From assembly GCF_030815405.1 (NCBI RefSeq), contig NZ_JAUSWX010000001.1, positions 1 to 64,000 on the forward strand: a DNA stretch of 64,000 nt, in the 5' to 3' direction. The notes below the pieces were generated by a model that was not told where the DNA came from, ran no database searches, and saw only the letters and a program-made list of their open reading frames with translations. This document shows, piece by piece, positions 43,748-52,957 of this stretch (positions are counted from its first letter, which is position 1; every line of letters starts with the position of its first letter). The position numbers were made by a program, and so were the translations under genes. This stretch comes from Agromyces albus (lineage in GTDB: Bacteria > Actinomycetota > Actinomycetes > Actinomycetales > Microbacteriaceae).

Positions 43748-44713
43748 TCAGGGTCGCGGCCGGGAGGCCGGGGCAAGATGGGTCGCGGCGAATTCCAGGG
43801 CGTTCTCCTCGTCGAGGTCGCCGCCGGCTTCGTGCCCGTTGTATGGCCAGAGCACGATCTGCTTCTCGCCGGCATACGCGGTGAACGCGGGCAGGACGGT
43901 TGCCGGCGGCGTGATGCCGTCGCGCATGCCGGTGCTGAGGAGAGCCGGGGCGGTCGCGCGCTTCGCGTGATTCACGCCGTCGAAATAGCGCAGCGTGTCG
44001 AGCGCAGTCGCGGTGTCGAGGCGACGATCGGCGAAGTGCTGTGTGAGCAGTGCGTACGGGAACTCGGTGCTGAGCTCGGCGGCTCGGTCGAGCTCGCACA
44101 GGAACGGCGCCTGGATGATCGCGACCGCGATGTCGGGGACGAGTCCGGCGATCGCGAGCGAGATGCCGCCGCCCTGGCTCGCCCCCACGGTCCCCACGCG
44201 GGATGCGTCGACCAGGTCGAAAGACCGGAGCGCTTCGACGGCTCTGACCGCGTCGGCGTAGACCCGGCGGTAGAAGTACTCGTGCGGTGAGCGAAGCCCG
44301 CGTGTGAGGAATCCGCCGGCCGACGGTCCGCCATCCGGATGATCGTCTTCGGTGTCGCCGTGGCCCTGACCGCGCACGTCGACCACGAGGTGGGCGTAGC
44401 CCGCAGCGGCCCAGCGCAGATCGCGCAATGCGTGCCCTCGCCCGTTGCCGTAGCCGAAGAACTGCACGAGACCGGGGAGCGGCCATGCCACACCGCGGGG
44501 CACGCGCAACCAGGCTTTGATCCTCGTGCCGCCGAACCCGCTGAAGGTCACCTCGAAGACGTCGACCATCGTCAGTCGCGTCTCGCGCGGTTCGACCGTG
44601 ACGTCGAGCGGGTGTCGACGGGTCTCTTCGAGCGTCTGGGCCCAGAAGTTGTCGAAGTCGGCCGGTTCGATCTGAGTGGTGGGAGCGTCGACGACCGTGA
44701 CGTCACCGCGCAT
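43748..44713 (-). CDS. Acetyl xylan esterase-like hydrolase (CE7/AXE1 family)
   Basis: 321 aa alpha/beta hydrolase. The CE7 signature RGQG (114-117) is present, with triad S179 (GASQGGG), D265 (GMRDGITPP) and H294 (NGHEAGG). Members remove acetyl groups from short oligosaccharides inside the cell. GGAGGA precedes the ATG at 44713. The start overlaps the end of the GH95 gene by 11 nt, so both are made from one transcript. Confidence 0.88.
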   Translation of the reverse strand: MRGDVTVVDAPTTQIEPADFDNFWAQTLEETRRHPLDVTVEPRETRLTMVDVFEVTFSGFGGTRIKAWLRVPRGVAWPLPGLVQFFGYGNGRGHALRDLRWAAAGYAHLVVDVRGQGHGDTEDDHPDGGPSAGGFLTRGLRSPHEYFYRRVYADAVRAVEALRSFDLVDASRVGTVGASQGGGISLAIAGLVPDIAVAIIQAPFLCELDRAAELSTEFPYALLTQHFADRRLDTATALDTLRYFDGVNHAKRATAPALLSTGMRDGITPPATVLPAFTAYAGEKQIVLWPYNGHEAGGDLDEENALEFAATHLAPASRPRP

Positions 44714-47162
44714 GACGTCCTCCAGCCGCGGAGGGTACGGATTCGGTGAGTTCCTGCACCGGCACCTCGACGCTCTCTCCGCCGGGGACGCGCAGGGTGA
44801 TCCGGCGCTCGGCGTACGCAACGACGGCGATGCGGTCCTCGTTGGAATCGTTGTGCAGCCGCGCCTCGATGAGGAGGCCGTCTCGCCAGGCCAGGTCGGC
44901 GATGAGGCCGGTGCGCACGCCGATGCCCTGCACATCGCCTTCGCTCCACGTCGAGGGGAGGGCGGGCAGCAGGCGGATGACGCCGGCATGGCTCTGCACG
45001 AGCATCTCGGCGATGCTCGCCGGGAACCCGAGGTTCGCATCGATCTGGAAGGGCGGGTGGGTGCTGAAGAGGTTCGGTAGCAGCCCTCCCCATTCCGAAC
45101 CGTCGACGGGCCCGTGCCTAGCGGCGTCGCCGTCGAACGGCGTCAGCGCCTCGTCGAGCAGCGACGCGGCCGTGTCGCCGTCTCCGATGCGAGCGCGCAG
45201 CGCGATCTTCCACGCCCACGACCAGCCCATCGCGCCGGGACCGCGGGCATCGAGCAAGCGCACGCCCGCGTCGAAGAGCTCGGGCGCGCGCTCGCGGGTG
45301 ATCGTGTCGAGCGGGTACACGCCGACCATCGGCGTCATATGGCGGTGCAGGGGCTCGACCTCGATGACGTCGGCTGACCACTCTCGCAGCCTGCCGTCGG
45401 CGGCGACGCCGACGGAGGCGAGTGCGATGAGGGCGCCTTCGATCTCGGCGACGAGCTCATCCTCGTCGACCCTCAGGACCGCGATCGCAGCCAGCGCCCG
45501 TTCGAAGAGCGCCTGGATCAGCAGCAGATCGGATGCGGAGGTGAGGCCGAGAGCGGTGGACTCGCCGTCCGCCGCGAAGAATGAGTTCTCCGGCGAGGTC
45601 GACGGCGAGGTGCGAAGTCGGCCGTCGGCGTCGGGCGTCAGCCAGTCGAGGCTGAACTCGACCGCCCCGCGCATGAGCGGCCAGATGCGGGACCGGAGAA
45701 GTCCGAGGTCCCCGCCGAACTCGTACGCGTCCCAGAGGTTGTGGGTCAGCCACACGCCGCCCATCATCCAGATGGCCCAGCTCGCAGCGCCGTGCCCACC
45801 GCCGACAGGGAGGCTCCACCCCCAGAGATCGCTGTTGTGGTGAGCCACCCAGCCACGTGCGCCGTACAGTTCACGGGCGGTGGCGGTGCCGTTACGGGCG
45901 AGGTGTTCAGTGAGGGCGAGCAGCGGCTCGAACGGATCATCCATGCCGAGGACCGGAGCCGCCCAGTAGTTCATCTGCGTGTTGATGTTGATCGTGTAGT
46001 TCGATGACCAGGCAGGGCGCAGCTGGTCGTTCCAGATGCCCTGCAGATTCGCTGGCGGGTTCCCGGAGCGCGAGCACGAGGCGAGCAGATAGGCGCCGAA
46101 CTCGGCGATCACCGTCGCCTTGAGCATCGGATCGGCACCGTGAAGGATGTCGCGGTCGACGTCCCAGATACCATCTCGGCGACCGCCGATCGCGAACCGC
46201 GCCCTGGACACACGCCGACGGTCGGCGATGTGCTCGGAGAGCAGGACGGACGGGTCGCGGTGAGCCGCGGCATCCGCCTGTGCTGTTGCGAGGTCCCGGA
46301 TCGCCTCACGGGAGGCGTTCCGCCACTCCTCGTCCGCGCCGGCCCACCACGACGCGGCGCGGGACGATGTGGAGAGGGCGATCAGCAGCCGGCGAGCTCC
46401 GCGGACCGTCGCGCCCTCGGGCGTGACCTCCACGAAACCATCGGTGCTCCATGCGACCGCGACCGCGGCGAACGCGTCGAAGCCGGTGTCATCATCGGCA
46501 TACCGCAGGGGCGTCGCGATCGACGACTCGTGCAGTGGGGCTCCGTCGATGGGCGCGACGACATCGAGCGTCATGCCGCCCGATCCATGCCGTGGCGAGA
46601 GACCGCCCCGCAGCGGCGTCGTGAGCGAGACGGATGCCGTGAACTCGATGTCGGCGGTGAGTTCGATGATCAGGGCCTGAGCCGGCGCGGAGATCCAAGA
46701 GCGCCGGCAGACGGCACCGCCAGGCACCTGCAGGGTCTCAATCAGGACGGCCTCGTCGAGGTCGAGCAAGCGTGCTGGGCAGGCCGCGGCGTCTGCAAGC
46801 CGCACCTCGAGATCGGCCAACGGAAGGAACTCCTGGGAGTAGGGGCCTTCGAACGTCATCAGGAGTTCTTCCGCGGTGCGGACATCGCCGGCGTCGAGCG
46901 CCCTGCGAACGTGGGTCAGTCGTTCCGGGCCCGCGCCACCAGCGAGGACGTCTCGAAGCGCATCCGCCGGCCCGTCGGGCGTTCCCGACCACACCGTGGC
47001 ATCGTTGAGCGCATATCGGCCCTGTGGCCCGCCGAACGCCATGGCCCCGATACGGCCGTTGCCGAGTGGCGCGGCTTCATCCCACCGGTCGGCGGGCGAT
47101 CGCCACGACAGGCGGAGAGTCTGAGGCGGATTCTGTGGTGCGTCGGCTGCTGAAGACGACAT
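44703..47162 (-). CDS. GH95 family alpha-L-fucosidase or alpha-L-galactosidase
   Basis: 819 aa without a signal peptide. The N-terminal beta domain begins LRLSWRSPADRWDEAAPLGN, a GH95 hallmark. The (alpha/alpha)6 catalytic region has NYTININTQMNYW, with the Asn pair of the family, TSPSTSPEN, and FQIDANLGFPASIAEML carrying the activating Asp. The ATG at 47162 has AGGAAG upstream; an ATG at 47189 is possible but lacks a spaced ribosome site. Fucose versus L-galactose specificity cannot be read from sequence. It is co-transcribed with the esterase. Confidence 0.88.
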   Translation of the reverse strand: MSSSAADAPQNPPQTLRLSWRSPADRWDEAAPLGNGRIGAMAFGGPQGRYALNDATVWSGTPDGPADALRDVLAGGAGPERLTHVRRALDAGDVRTAEELLMTFEGPYSQEFLPLADLEVRLADAAACPARLLDLDEAVLIETLQVPGGAVCRRSWISAPAQALIIELTADIEFTASVSLTTPLRGGLSPRHGSGGMTLDVVAPIDGAPLHESSIATPLRYADDDTGFDAFAAVAVAWSTDGFVEVTPEGATVRGARRLLIALSTSSRAASWWAGADEEWRNASREAIRDLATAQADAAAHRDPSVLLSEHIADRRRVSRARFAIGGRRDGIWDVDRDILHGADPMLKATVIAEFGAYLLASCSRSGNPPANLQGIWNDQLRPAWSSNYTININTQMNYWAAPVLGMDDPFEPLLALTEHLARNGTATARELYGARGWVAHHNSDLWGWSLPVGGGHGAASWAIWMMGGVWLTHNLWDAYEFGGDLGLLRSRIWPLMRGAVEFSLDWLTPDADGRLRTSPSTSPENSFFAADGESTALGLTSASDLLLIQALFERALAAIAVLRVDEDELVAEIEGALIALASVGVAADGRLREWSADVIEVEPLHRHMTPMVGVYPLDTITRERAPELFDAGVRLLDARGPGAMGWSWAWKIALRARIGDGDTAASLLDEALTPFDGDAARHGPVDGSEWGGLLPNLFSTHPPFQIDANLGFPASIAEMLVQSHAGVIRLLPALPSTWSEGDVQGIGVRTGLIADLAWRDGLLIEARLHNDSNEDRIAVVAYAERRITLRVPGGESVEVPVQELTESVPSAAGGRHAR

Positions 47163-47262
47163 CGGCTTCCTGTCGGGGATCGGCGACATCCTGGTGATCA
47201 GGGCCTCGGGCCTCAGATCGCAAACCTCGGATCCTTGCTTGCAATGCCAGCGTAAACATGAT

Positions 47263-47285
47263 TAATTACCGCTGTCAAGTAATTA
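47263..47285. promoter_or_regulatory. Candidate ROK operator before the GH36 gene
   Basis: TAATTAC and GTAATTA form a perfect 7-bp inverted repeat with a 9-nt spacer. The repeat ends 3 nt before the GGAGG ribosome site of the GH36 gene, in the divergent region shared with the GH95 gene. It resembles the repeat at 37661-37680 in half-site sequence, with spacing one base longer. Confidence 0.55.
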
Positions 47286-47298
47286 GATGGAGGAGCCG

Positions 47299-49485
47299 AT
47301 GGTCAGCGACGACACATCGATGCACGTGCTTCGAGCGGCGGGAGTCGCACTCGTCATCGACCTGGCCGGCCGCGTCCCTCGTGTTCTGCACTGGGGCGCG
47401 GACATCGGCCCGATCGATCGCGCCGCGGCTGCGGCGCTGCGTGCGAGTTCCGTGCAGGCCGTGCTCAACAACTCTCCCGACGTCGCCCGCACGTTCACCG
47501 TCTGGCCGACCGAGCAGGATGGGTGGGTCGGGACGCCGGCACAGAGCGGCAACCGCGCAGGCAGCGCGACGACCCCCCGCCCGCGCCTCGCCGACGCCGT
47601 CACGGAGCTCTCGGATGCCGGCGGGGGAGTCATCCGCATGGACCTTGCCGATGACGTCACAGAGACCCGCTCCCACCTGGAGTGTCGACTGGATGCCAGC
47701 GGCGTGCTCTCGATCGACATGTCGATCGAGAGCACGGCCCACACCGGAGCCGGCTACGTCCTGGACGGGCTGCGTGTACTGCTTCCGCTCCCCGACCGGG
47801 CGAACGAACTGCTCGACTTCACGGGGAAGTGGTGTCGCGAGCGCTCGCCGCAACGGCAGCCGTTCTCCTTCGGCACGCACGCGCGACGTGCGCGCCGCGG
47901 CAAGCCCGGCCACGACGCTCCCTACCTGCTGACGGCCGGCACAGAGGGCTTCGGGTTCTCCCGCGGCGAGGTGTGGAGCGTACACCTGGCCTGGAGCGGC
48001 GATGGCGAGTATGTCGCCGAGCGGCTGCCGGAAGGGGCGGGTGAGTTCTCCGGCGTCATCGGGGCGGGGGAACTGCTGCGCTCGGGGGAGGTGATCCTCG
48101 GAGCAGGGGAGCGCTATGACGCCCCGACGGTCCTGTTCACCTGGTCCGATCGCGGACTGGACGGAATCGCCGCGCGACTGCACAACCGGCTCAGGGCGCG
48201 GCCCCAGCATCCTTCGTCGCCTCGCCCGCTCGTGCTCAACACCTGGGAGGCGGTGTACTTCGATCACGATCTCGATCGTCTCGTCGAACTCGCCGACCGG
48301 GCCGCAGAGGTCGGCGTCGAGCGCATCGTTCTCGATGACGGCTGGTTCCGCGGCAGACGGGATGCGAGCGCCGGACTCGGCGACTGGCTCGTCGACGAGC
48401 AGATCTGGCCGGACGGGCTCGGTCCGCTGGTCGACGCGGTGCGCTCGCGCGGGATGCAGTTCGGGTTGTGGTTCGAGCCTGAGATGATCAACCCCGATTC
48501 GGATCTGGCTCGCGAGCATCCCGACTGGGTGCTCGCGCCGAGGAGCGGCGCCGGGGCGACCTCACGTCAGCAGCAGGTGCTGGATCTCGCGAATCCCGAC
48601 GCCTATGCAGTCGTCCTCGAGCGCATCAGCGCCCTCGTGACGAAGCACGACCTCGACTACATCAAGTGGGATCACAATCGCGACCTGATGGAGCCCGTCG
48701 CCACCCGTGACGGCGTCGACCGGCCGCAGGTCCGGGCCCAGACCCTCGCGCTGTACCGCATGCTCGACGAACTGCGGACGAACCATCCGCGGCTGGAGAT
48801 CGAGACCTGCTCGGGAGGTGGCGGGCGCGTCGATCTGGGAATCCTGGAACGCACCGACCGCCTCTGGGCGTCGGACTGCAACGACCCGGTGGAGAGAGCG
48901 CGGATCGAACGGTGGACGAGGATGCTCGTCCCGCCCGAGCTCATCGGCTCGCACCTCGGCGCGCAGCAGTCGCACACGACGCTCCGCGAGACCGACCTCT
49001 CGTTCCGGCTCGCGATCGCGCTGACCGCGCACGCAGGCATCGAGGCCGATCTGACGGTCGCGACGCCTGAGGAACTGCGCACGATCACGGCGTGGACGGC
49101 GATGTACCGCGAGCTGCGCGGGCTCATCCACTCCGGCGAAGTGGTCAACGCCGATCTCGCCGACGAGGCCACCATGTTCACGGGCATCGTGGCGCCCGAT
49201 GGCGCGCGGGCGCTCTACACCTGGGCGCGGCTGGCCACCTCGGATGCCGGGCAGAGCGGCCGGGTGGTCTTCCCCGGCCTCGACCAGCGGGTGCGCTATC
49301 GCGTGCGGCTGCGTACAGAGCTCGGTGTCGCGCAGCGGCACGAGGGCGTGGATCCCGTCTGGCTCGACTCGGCTGCCGAGAGCGGATTCGAGGTGCCGGG
49401 TGCCGTTCTCACCATCGCGGGCCTGCCCATGCCGACGCTCAATCCGCAGCAGGCGCTGCTGTTCGATGTCGAACGGCTCGCGTGA
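47299..49485 (+). CDS. GH36 alpha-galactosidase (island copy)
   Basis: 728 aa, cytoplasmic, paralogue of the enzyme at 17.2-19.3 kb. Nucleophile D458 in KWDHNRD and acid/base D526 in ASDCNDP. CSGGGGRVDLGILERTDRLW lies between. The ATG at 47299 has GGAGGA 4 nt upstream; an ATG at 47287 would lie ahead of that site. It diverges from the GH95 operon, and the secreted GH27 enzyme follows 81 nt downstream. It probably cleaves galactosides after import. Confidence 0.92.
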   Translation: MVSDDTSMHVLRAAGVALVIDLAGRVPRVLHWGADIGPIDRAAAAALRASSVQAVLNNSPDVARTFTVWPTEQDGWVGTPAQSGNRAGSATTPRPRLADAVTELSDAGGGVIRMDLADDVTETRSHLECRLDASGVLSIDMSIESTAHTGAGYVLDGLRVLLPLPDRANELLDFTGKWCRERSPQRQPFSFGTHARRARRGKPGHDAPYLLTAGTEGFGFSRGEVWSVHLAWSGDGEYVAERLPEGAGEFSGVIGAGELLRSGEVILGAGERYDAPTVLFTWSDRGLDGIAARLHNRLRARPQHPSSPRPLVLNTWEAVYFDHDLDRLVELADRAAEVGVERIVLDDGWFRGRRDASAGLGDWLVDEQIWPDGLGPLVDAVRSRGMQFGLWFEPEMINPDSDLAREHPDWVLAPRSGAGATSRQQQVLDLANPDAYAVVLERISALVTKHDLDYIKWDHNRDLMEPVATRDGVDRPQVRAQTLALYRMLDELRTNHPRLEIETCSGGGGRVDLGILERTDRLWASDCNDPVERARIERWTRMLVPPELIGSHLGAQQSHTTLRETDLSFRLAIALTAHAGIEADLTVATPEELRTITAWTAMYRELRGLIHSGEVVNADLADEATMFTGIVAPDGARALYTWARLATSDAGQSGRVVFPGLDQRVRYRVRLRTELGVAQRHEGVDPVWLDSAAESGFEVPGAVLTIAGLPMPTLNPQQALLFDVERLA

Positions 49486-49566
49486 GTCGTTCGCGTCCTG
49501 AGTTCCCCGAGAGCCGCGCGACGAAGCGCGGGGTTCACCGTCGAACCCCATGAAGAGAGGAAGAGC

Positions 49567-52029
49567 ATGAAGAACATGAACCGTGCAGTCGTGAGGCTGC
49601 GATGGCTGGCGGCAGCAGCCGCAGGTGCGCTCGCACTCGGCGCCGGCACCGCTACGGCCTACGCTGCGGCTCCGCCCGAGATCTCAGCGGCGCCGTCGAC
49701 CCTGCGGCCGGCGACATCGCAGGCGACGACGAGCGAAGCGGAGGAACTCGGTGCACGTCCCTATATGGGCTGGAGCAGCTACAGCATGCAGGTGTACGCG
49801 GGGAACGGGCAACAGTGGATCATTGCTGATCAGATCATCGCCCAGTCCGACGCCATGCACGAAAAGCTGCAGGATTTCGGCTACGAGTACATCAACATCG
49901 ACGCCGGGTGGAACGGCGGTGTCGACGAGTATGCGCGCCCTGTTCCCAGCGAGACCCTCTATCCGGACGGCCTGCAGGAGGTCATCGACCACATCCACGC
50001 CAACGGTCAGAAGGTCGGTCTCTACTTCATTCCCGGGATCTCGCCGGAGGTCTACGGAGCGGACCTGCCGATCTTCGGCGCACCTGACTGCTCGACGGGA
50101 GACATCGTCAAGCGCCCCCTGCAGCAGGGCGACTACTGGGCCATCGGGCACCGGATCGACTTTTCGAACCCCTGCGCGCAGGCTTACATCGACTCCATCG
50201 CCGCATTGCTCGGCGAGTGGGGTGTCGACTTCGTCAAGTTCGACAGCGTGACTCCAGGGTCAGGCATCGGCGACCTGTCGCTCGACGCACGTGACGATGT
50301 CGCGGCGTGGTCTGCAGCACTGCAGCCATACGACATCTGGTTCGAGCTGTCCTGGGCGCTCGACATCCGGTACGTGGACTTCTGGAAGGAGCACGCGCAG
50401 GGGTGGCGGGTCGACTGGGACGTCGAGTGCTACTGCGAGAACGAGGCGCTGACCACCTGGGACAACATCGCACGACTGTTCCCCAAGGCGGCCGACTGGT
50501 GGCGGCACGCAGGGCCAGAGGGATGGAACGACTTCGATTCGCTCAACGTCGGCAACGGCCAGATGGACGGCCTGACGAAGGACGAGCGGCGCACAGCGGC
50601 GACGCTCTGGGCGGTGTCGGCTGCTCCGATGTACATCGGCAACGACATGACGAACCTCGACGAGTACGGACTCGAGCTCCTCACGAACTCTGAGGTGATC
50701 GCCGTCAACCAGACGGGTCGCCCAGCGCACCCGGTGTCCACGGCGACGCCGCGGCAGACCTGGTACTCCACGAACCCCGACGGATCGGTGACCGTGGCGG
50801 TCTTCAACCTCGGTCGCACCGACGCCGACATCACGGTGTCGCTCGCCGACCTGGGCATCGATGGCTCCGTGAAGGTGCGGGACCTCTGGCGGAAGAAAGA
50901 TCTCGGCAGCGTCAGCGGCGAGTTCGTGGCCGAGGACGTGCCGGTTCACGGCACGGAGTTGTTCACATTCACGCCCGCGAAGAACAGCCACATCGGGCTC
51001 AACGACGACGACGCGCGCCTCGACTACGAGGGCGACTGGACCCGCAACGGCGGCAAGGAGGTCGCGGCGCGTTCGCAGGCGCTGACCGTTTCCGTCTTCG
51101 ACTCGTCGCAGGGGGGTGAGGCTCCCGAAACCGGGGAGTCGAACGTGCGCAGCGTGAATAATAACGGGCCGGGGATCGTCTACAGCGGCACCTGGAGCCA
51201 GAGCGGCGGTCGCGGTTTGGGTGACTATCAGGACGACGTCCAGTACAGCGAAGCCAACGGCTCGGCCTTCGAGTACTCCTTCGTGGGGACGGGCATCGAC
51301 TGGGTGACCGAGACCCATTCCTCGCAAGGCGAAGCGGAGGTCTACCTCGACGGCGTGCTCGTCGACACGGTCGACACCTACCAGGCTGAGGGTCGCGGCG
51401 TGCAGCAGGTCGTTTTCAGTGCTAGGGATCTCCCGAACGGCACCCACACGCTGCGCGTGGTGAAGAAGTCCGGTCAGTTCATGCTGCTCGACAAGCTCGA
51501 CGTCGTGGAGGAGGGCGTCATCGACGTCGATCACGTGGCGTTCGACCGAGCCAACCCGGCGGATGCCATGGTGACGCTGCTGCGGGATCCGAGCGAACTC
51601 GTCGGGGTGTACCGCGACGGCACCGCGCTGGACAGCGGCACCGACTATACGATCGACGGATCCGTCGTGACTTTCGGGTCGGCCTTCCTGGTCTCTCTGG
51701 CAGACGGCGACTCGGCGCTGGAGTTCCGCTTCCGCGGAGACATCCGCGACGACGTGCACTGGGCAGGCGCTGACGGCGCCTCGGTGTCGCTGACGTTCAG
51801 CGGATCGAAGGTGACACTCACAGGACCGGTCGGGCCCGACCAGGGCACGGCCGAGGTCTACATCGACGACAAGCTGGTCGACACCGTCGACCTGCACGGC
51901 GATGTGCGGCTCACCCAGCAGGAGCTCTTCACGAGCGGCGATCTGCGAAAGGGCGAGCACACCATCCGGATCGTCAAGGCATCCGGCGACATGCTGCGGA
52001 TCGACGGGCTGTCGTATGTAGTGCGTTGA
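49567..52029 (+). CDS. Secreted GH27 alpha-galactosidase, multidomain
   Basis: 820 aa. The signal peptide is about residues 1-36 (ending ATAYAAA). The GH27 catalytic domain (about 55-430) has PYMGWSSYSMQ, nucleophile D226 (VKFDSV) and acid/base D322 (GWNDFDSLNVG); a C-terminal beta domain extends to about 470. Two related beta-sandwich modules follow (about 535-650 and 735-820), sharing EVYLDGVLVDTVD and EVYIDDKLVDTVD, separated by an X2/Ig-like module. beta-L-arabinopyranosidase activity is an alternative. A hairpin follows the stop. Confidence 0.9.
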   Translation: MKNMNRAVVRLRWLAAAAAGALALGAGTATAYAAAPPEISAAPSTLRPATSQATTSEAEELGARPYMGWSSYSMQVYAGNGQQWIIADQIIAQSDAMHEKLQDFGYEYINIDAGWNGGVDEYARPVPSETLYPDGLQEVIDHIHANGQKVGLYFIPGISPEVYGADLPIFGAPDCSTGDIVKRPLQQGDYWAIGHRIDFSNPCAQAYIDSIAALLGEWGVDFVKFDSVTPGSGIGDLSLDARDDVAAWSAALQPYDIWFELSWALDIRYVDFWKEHAQGWRVDWDVECYCENEALTTWDNIARLFPKAADWWRHAGPEGWNDFDSLNVGNGQMDGLTKDERRTAATLWAVSAAPMYIGNDMTNLDEYGLELLTNSEVIAVNQTGRPAHPVSTATPRQTWYSTNPDGSVTVAVFNLGRTDADITVSLADLGIDGSVKVRDLWRKKDLGSVSGEFVAEDVPVHGTELFTFTPAKNSHIGLNDDDARLDYEGDWTRNGGKEVAARSQALTVSVFDSSQGGEAPETGESNVRSVNNNGPGIVYSGTWSQSGGRGLGDYQDDVQYSEANGSAFEYSFVGTGIDWVTETHSSQGEAEVYLDGVLVDTVDTYQAEGRGVQQVVFSARDLPNGTHTLRVVKKSGQFMLLDKLDVVEEGVIDVDHVAFDRANPADAMVTLLRDPSELVGVYRDGTALDSGTDYTIDGSVVTFGSAFLVSLADGDSALEFRFRGDIRDDVHWAGADGASVSLTFSGSKVTLTGPVGPDQGTAEVYIDDKLVDTVDLHGDVRLTQQELFTSGDLRKGEHTIRIVKASGDMLRIDGLSYVVR

Positions 52030-52033
52030 GTAC

Positions 52034-52071
52034 CAGGTGCGGGCGGCGGCGCGTGCCGTCGCTCGCACCTG
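52034..52071 (+). terminator. Hairpin after the GH27 gene
   Basis: CAGGTGCG (52034-52041) pairs with CGCACCTG (52064-52071) just after the stop at 52029. A second dyad, GGGGCTC/GAGCCCC, follows about 10 nt later. T tracts are absent. Confidence 0.5.
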
Positions 52072-52161
52072 CGCGCGGGGCTCTGCCGTAGGACCGATGG
52101 GGTGAGCCCCGGAAGGGGGAGCCAGGGCGGGGAGGGGGCTCTGCCCTCAATCCAGGCCTGA

Positions 52162-52626
52162 ACTATCTCTCCCTCGGCCTGGAGACCTCGTACAGAGCGA
52201 AACACCGCCCGGGCTCACTGGGTGAACAACATCGAGAAGGAACGGAGCCTGCTCTGGCCGCTCCACCATTTCGACATCGTCGACAAACACAAGGGCCTCG
52301 TCTCCGGCGACATCCATATGCGGTCAGTCAACCTCGCAGGATTCGAACCGAATCTGCAACCAGCGGAGACTGCGGCCGACTCCGACCTGCGCGTTGAAAC
52401 CAAGGACCCGGTCCGCGCCTCCCAGACTGGCGTTCCGCAAGCGGGTATCGCTCGTGGAGGTCGCGTGCACGACGCGGGATGCACGCCAACGCGGCGTTCA
52501 CGTCCCGAGCGACACGTCAGCTTCCGTGGTCCAGGGATCGTCGCGGTTGTTCCGGAGCCGCCGAGCGAAGGGGGCACCAGGAAGTGCTCGCGCTATGGCG
52601 GTAGTCCAGGGCCCGATTGCCCCTGA
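52162..52626 (+). pseudogene. Probable gene remnant (HEPN-like or unknown 'IDKHK' family)
   Basis: The frame from 52162 has no good start. It carries a conserved-looking core, LLWPLHHFDIVDKHKGLVSG (near 52246-52305), which resembles the Asp-Lys-His motif seen in a widespread family of uncharacterised bacterial proteins. A segment resembling the expected upstream part (LNYLSLGLE, from 52157) lies in another frame. The 3' part degenerates into Arg/Pro-rich sequence. This looks like decay of a transferred gene; the identity is uncertain. Confidence 0.3.
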
Positions 52627-52748
52627 GCGAGCGGGGGTGGCGGCGAAACGCGGTGTGACCGTTTTACAACGTTGTCACTAGGGAGTTAGCATCCCAACCT
52701 CCGACGAAGCAGCCCGTTCCTGTCCAAACTCACTTGGAGGCCGAAGCC

Positions 52749-52904
52749 ATGACAACGGACCCCAAAGACATCTGCTTGCACTGCGGCCACGAGAGCGCTG
52801 AGCACCTCGGCCAGTGCTACACCGACCTCTTCAGCAGCGGCTCGTGGCGGAAGTGTGCCTGCGAGCTCTTCGCCGACGATCCAGGCTTGGTGCAAGTCGG
52901 CTAG
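52749..52904 (+). CDS. Small Cys/His-rich (zinc-ribbon-like) protein
   Basis: 51 aa: CLHCGH near the N terminus, then a His, a Cys-Tyr pair, and a CAC pair near residue 36. Spacing C9-x2-C12-G-H14, H19, C23, C36-x-C38 suggests binding of one or two zinc ions. A perfect GGAGG at 52736-52740 lies 8 nt before the ATG, and a 10-bp palindrome ACAACGTTGT (52666-52675) lies in the upstream region. I do not recognise the family. It is isolated, between a decayed segment and a broken aminotransferase gene. Confidence 0.7.
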   Translation: MTTDPKDICLHCGHESAEHLGQCYTDLFSSGSWRKCACELFADDPGLVQVG

Positions 52905-52957
52905 AAGGCATCCATGCCGGGAGGTGTTCAGCTCATGATGCGTGAGGTGTCGGGTTC

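Noticed and set aside
52030..52957. Attachment site repeating the tRNA-Met 3' end at the island's far edge
   Set aside because: Scanned for the T-arm and acceptor sequence of tRNA-Met; no copy was seen.
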